Shown: one piece after another, positions 15,393 to 17,410 of the stretch
Numbering within the stretch: position 1 is the stretch's first letter
Layout of the letters: each line of letters begins with the position of its first letter
Assembly: GCA_012522035.1 (NCBI GenBank)
Contig: JAAYLF010000207.1
Coordinates: 1 to 17,410, forward strand
Length of the DNA stretch: 17,410 bases
Direction of reading: 5' to 3'
From: Clostridiaceae bacterium
GTDB lineage: Bacteria; Bacillota; Clostridia; UBA1212; DUPL01
Made by a program: the position numbers and the translations under genes
The notes under the pieces: generated by a model
What the model was told of the DNA's origin: nothing
Seen by the model: the letters and a program-made list of their open reading frames with translations, nothing else
The model's database searches: none

Positions 15393-15404
15393 AGGAGGCA
15401 TTTC

Positions 15405-17410
15405 ATGGAAGGAAAGTGGATTTTTACAGAAGCCAAAAGAACGGAAGAACCAATGATGGTGTGTTTCAAGAAGGAAGTGATTGTGGAAAGGGAAGTTGAA
15501 AAGTGCACCATTCAAATATCTGCCGATTCACGATACTTTTTGTATATAAACAGCGAAATTGTAGATTGCGGGCCTGCGAAGATGCCTGCAGGCTTAAGAT
15601 GCTATGACGAGCTTGATATGGCACCATATTTGAAACAAGGCATTAACGAGATTTTTGTCAAGGTACTGTGCTATCCGAAGGATCCTTTGAAGGCTTTGGG
15701 CTTTTCCTCAGGCCCCATATCCGTGATTACTGAAGGGGTGGGAGGTCTTCTCATACATGAATTGGATACAAACTTCGGCCTTTCAACGGATGAAAGCTGG
15801 CTTTGTGCAAAAGTTGACGGGTATGGATTTGTAAAAAATCAATTTGCTGGTTATGTCGGTTTCTCAGAACAGATTGATTTTGAAAAAGTGCAGGAAAGCC
15901 TAGACCGCAACATGAAGAATGCAGTAGTTATCATGGACAGCGCCAATTCCAACCCCTACGGTCTTTCATCCTTCTGGCAGCTTGTTAAAAGACCCATTCC
16001 TCAAATGTACATGGAGAAGAAGGATACCTTCAAGCTCATAAGACAGTATGGCGGCACATATGAATATGATGCACAGGTGTATGTGTTTGCATATCCGGCG
16101 ATAAAGATATGCGGCAAAAGAGGCGGCACTGTCAAGCTTACATACGCTGAAAGCTATGGAAGATTTGAAGAAACAGGATATGTAAAAGGAGTAAGGAACA
16201 ATCCCCACGGTCAGGAAATCATAGGTGAGGCAGACCATATCACCTTGACGGAAGGACAGACCATTTATATTCCCTTCTATCCAAGAGCATTCAGATTTGT
16301 AAAAGTTGAAGTGTCTGAAGAGGTTGAAATAGAGGATTTCTTTTACTATGAAACCGGTTATCCTTTGGATGTCCAGGCTGAATTCCAGGCGGATGATGAA
16401 GTGTATGAAAAGATATGGGATGTAAGCTTGAGGACACTAAAGCTCTGCATGTATGAAACTTATGTGGATTGCCCGTATTACGAGCAGATGCAGTACATGA
16501 TGGATACGTATCTTGAAGCTGTGTATACAATGTCCATATCCAACGATTCAAGGCTTGCAAGGAAGGCGATAAACGACTTTGCGTACTCGCAATTGCCAAA
16601 CGGCCTCCTTCCATGCAATGCTCCTGCAAGTTTTGTGCAGGTTATCCCAGGCTTTGCAATCTACTGGATCCTTCTGCTTGATGCATACTTTATGTATGAG
16701 GATGATGTGGAGTTTGTAAAAGGGCATCTTGGTACCGTGGACAGAATTATTGATTTCTTTGCAAGGCACATAAACGAGGACGGGCTTCTTGGCAATACGG
16801 GATTCTGGCAGTTCTTTGACTGGGTTGAAGGCTGGGAAAGAGGCGTACCTGTTCAGAAGGGTGTAAATATTCTTTACAACATGCTGTTTGTACTGGGATT
16901 GAGAACTGCCGCAAGACTTAATCTGTCTTTAGGAAGACTCTCAACCCACAGCGAATATCAGGCCTTGGCAAATTCCTTGTCCTATCAGATTATTCAGCAT
17001 GCTTTCGACAGGGAAAGCGGCCTTTTCAAAAACTCGCCCGAGGATGAAAAGCCTACCAGTGTTCATGCCCAGGTGTTTGCAGTAGTTGCGCAAGTTTTTC
17101 TGTGTGAGGACAACAAAAGGGCTTTGATGAAAAACACCGTGGAGAATGCAGGAAAACTAAAACCCATGTCTTATGCCATGAGATACTTTTTGTGCAGGGC
17201 TTTGGAAGAGACGGATCTTTATGACGAGGCACACAAAACCTTCAGGATTTGGGATGCGTACAAAGAGCTTCTTGAGTTTGACCTTACCACATGGCCTGAA
17301 GATTTTGTCACTCAAAGAAGCGACTGCCATGGCTGGAGTGCATTGCCCCTTTCCGAATTTGTCCGTTGCTACTTGGGAGTTAGGCCCATTGAGTATGGAT
17401 TCAGAAAAAC
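15405..17410 (+). CDS. GH78 alpha-L-rhamnosidase-like protein (3' end outside window)
   Basis: The frame is open from ATG 15405 (AAAGGAGG seven bases before it) to the right edge, giving 668 complete codons without a stop. The N-terminal half is beta-rich, with an N-domain-like part (RYFLYINSEIVDCGP, about 45-59), as in GH78 proteins. The (alpha/alpha)6 catalytic domain starts near residue 345: YVDCPYYEQMQYMMDT (about 353-368) replaces the classical DCPQRDER block. This DCPYYEQ form occurs in a GH78 subgroup, and E360 is the likely acid. TWPEDF and RSDCHGWSALPL near the window end correspond to the base and histidine region. No signal peptide is seen, so it should be cytoplasmic. It may act on another rhamnoside than the enzyme of the rhaA operon. 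Activity is uncertain because the G-D-x-R that commonly follows the acid motif reads M-D-T-Y. Confidence 0.85.
   Translation, partial: MEGKWIFTEAKRTEEPMMVCFKKEVIVEREVEKCTIQISADSRYFLYINSEIVDCGPAKMPAGLRCYDELDMAPYLKQGINEIFVKVLCYPKDPLKALGFSSGPISVITEGVGGLLIHELDTNFGLSTDESWLCAKVDGYGFVKNQFAGYVGFSEQIDFEKVQESLDRNMKNAVVIMDSANSNPYGLSSFWQLVKRPIPQMYMEKKDTFKLIRQYGGTYEYDAQVYVFAYPAIKICGKRGGTVKLTYAESYGRFEETGYVKGVRNNPHGQEIIGEADHITLTEGQTIYIPFYPRAFRFVKVEVSEEVEIEDFFYYETGYPLDVQAEFQADDEVYEKIWDVSLRTLKLCMYETYVDCPYYEQMQYMMDTYLEAVYTMSISNDSRLARKAINDFAYSQLPNGLLPCNAPASFVQVIPGFAIYWILLLDAYFMYEDDVEFVKGHLGTVDRIIDFFARHINEDGLLGNTGFWQFFDWVEGWERGVPVQKGVNILYNMLFVLGLRTAARLNLSLGRLSTHSEYQALANSLSYQIIQHAFDRESGLFKNSPEDEKPTSVHAQVFAVVAQVFLCEDNKRALMKNTVENAGKLKPMSYAMRYFLCRALEETDLYDEAHKTFRIWDAYKELLEFDLTTWPEDFVTQRSDCHGWSALPLSEFVRCYLGVRPIEYGFRK

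Overview
The window looks like a chromosomal stretch of an anaerobic, low-to-moderate GC Firmicute, most probably a plant-polysaccharide-degrading member of the Clostridia. The reasons are strong AGGAGG-type ribosome binding sites, TTGACA/TATAAT promoters, a glycine decarboxylase P-protein split into two subunits (gcvPA/gcvPB), many AGA/AGG/ATA codons, and several rhamnose-related carbohydrate enzymes. I cannot name the species from sequence alone. No tRNA, rRNA, insertion sequence, CRISPR array or phage gene was seen, and no stretch of more than about 300 bases lacks a gene.

Left part (1-2920). Two tandem genes of a DNA-binding-type family of unknown function. The first is cut by the window edge. 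The second begins with a domain like the C-terminal domain of RNA polymerase alpha, followed by a helix-turn-helix segment resembling sigma-70 region 4. An in-frame TGA then splits it from a 3' part that carries a repeat module also found in the first gene. The pair looks like diverged paralogues, with the second copy broken and shortened.

Rhamnose block (2906-8973). A leftward SGNH-type esterase is divergent from a rightward two-gene operon: L-rhamnose isomerase (rhaA) and a cytoplasmic GH78 alpha-L-rhamnosidase. A leftward DUF2961/GH172 glycosidase converges on the rhamnosidase across a strong shared terminator. None of these proteins has a signal peptide. This suggests that imported, probably acetylated, rhamnose-containing oligosaccharides are trimmed inside the cell and the freed rhamnose is isomerised to rhamnulose. 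The kinase, aldolase, transporter and regulator of the pathway are not in the window.

Middle (9175-9831). A monocistronic small surface protein has a signal peptide, a beta-rich body and a sortase-like hydrophobic tail without a canonical LPXTG motif.

Glycine cleavage operon (9906-14196). gcvT-gcvH-gcvPA-gcvPB is driven by a perfect-consensus promoter with a leader too short for the glycine riboswitch that often controls gcv operons in Firmicutes. The L-protein gene (lpd) is absent here.

Right end (14349-17410). A membrane-anchored extracytoplasmic transglutaminase-like protein is followed 12 bases later by a GH78-like protein with an atypical acid motif. The latter runs off the right edge.
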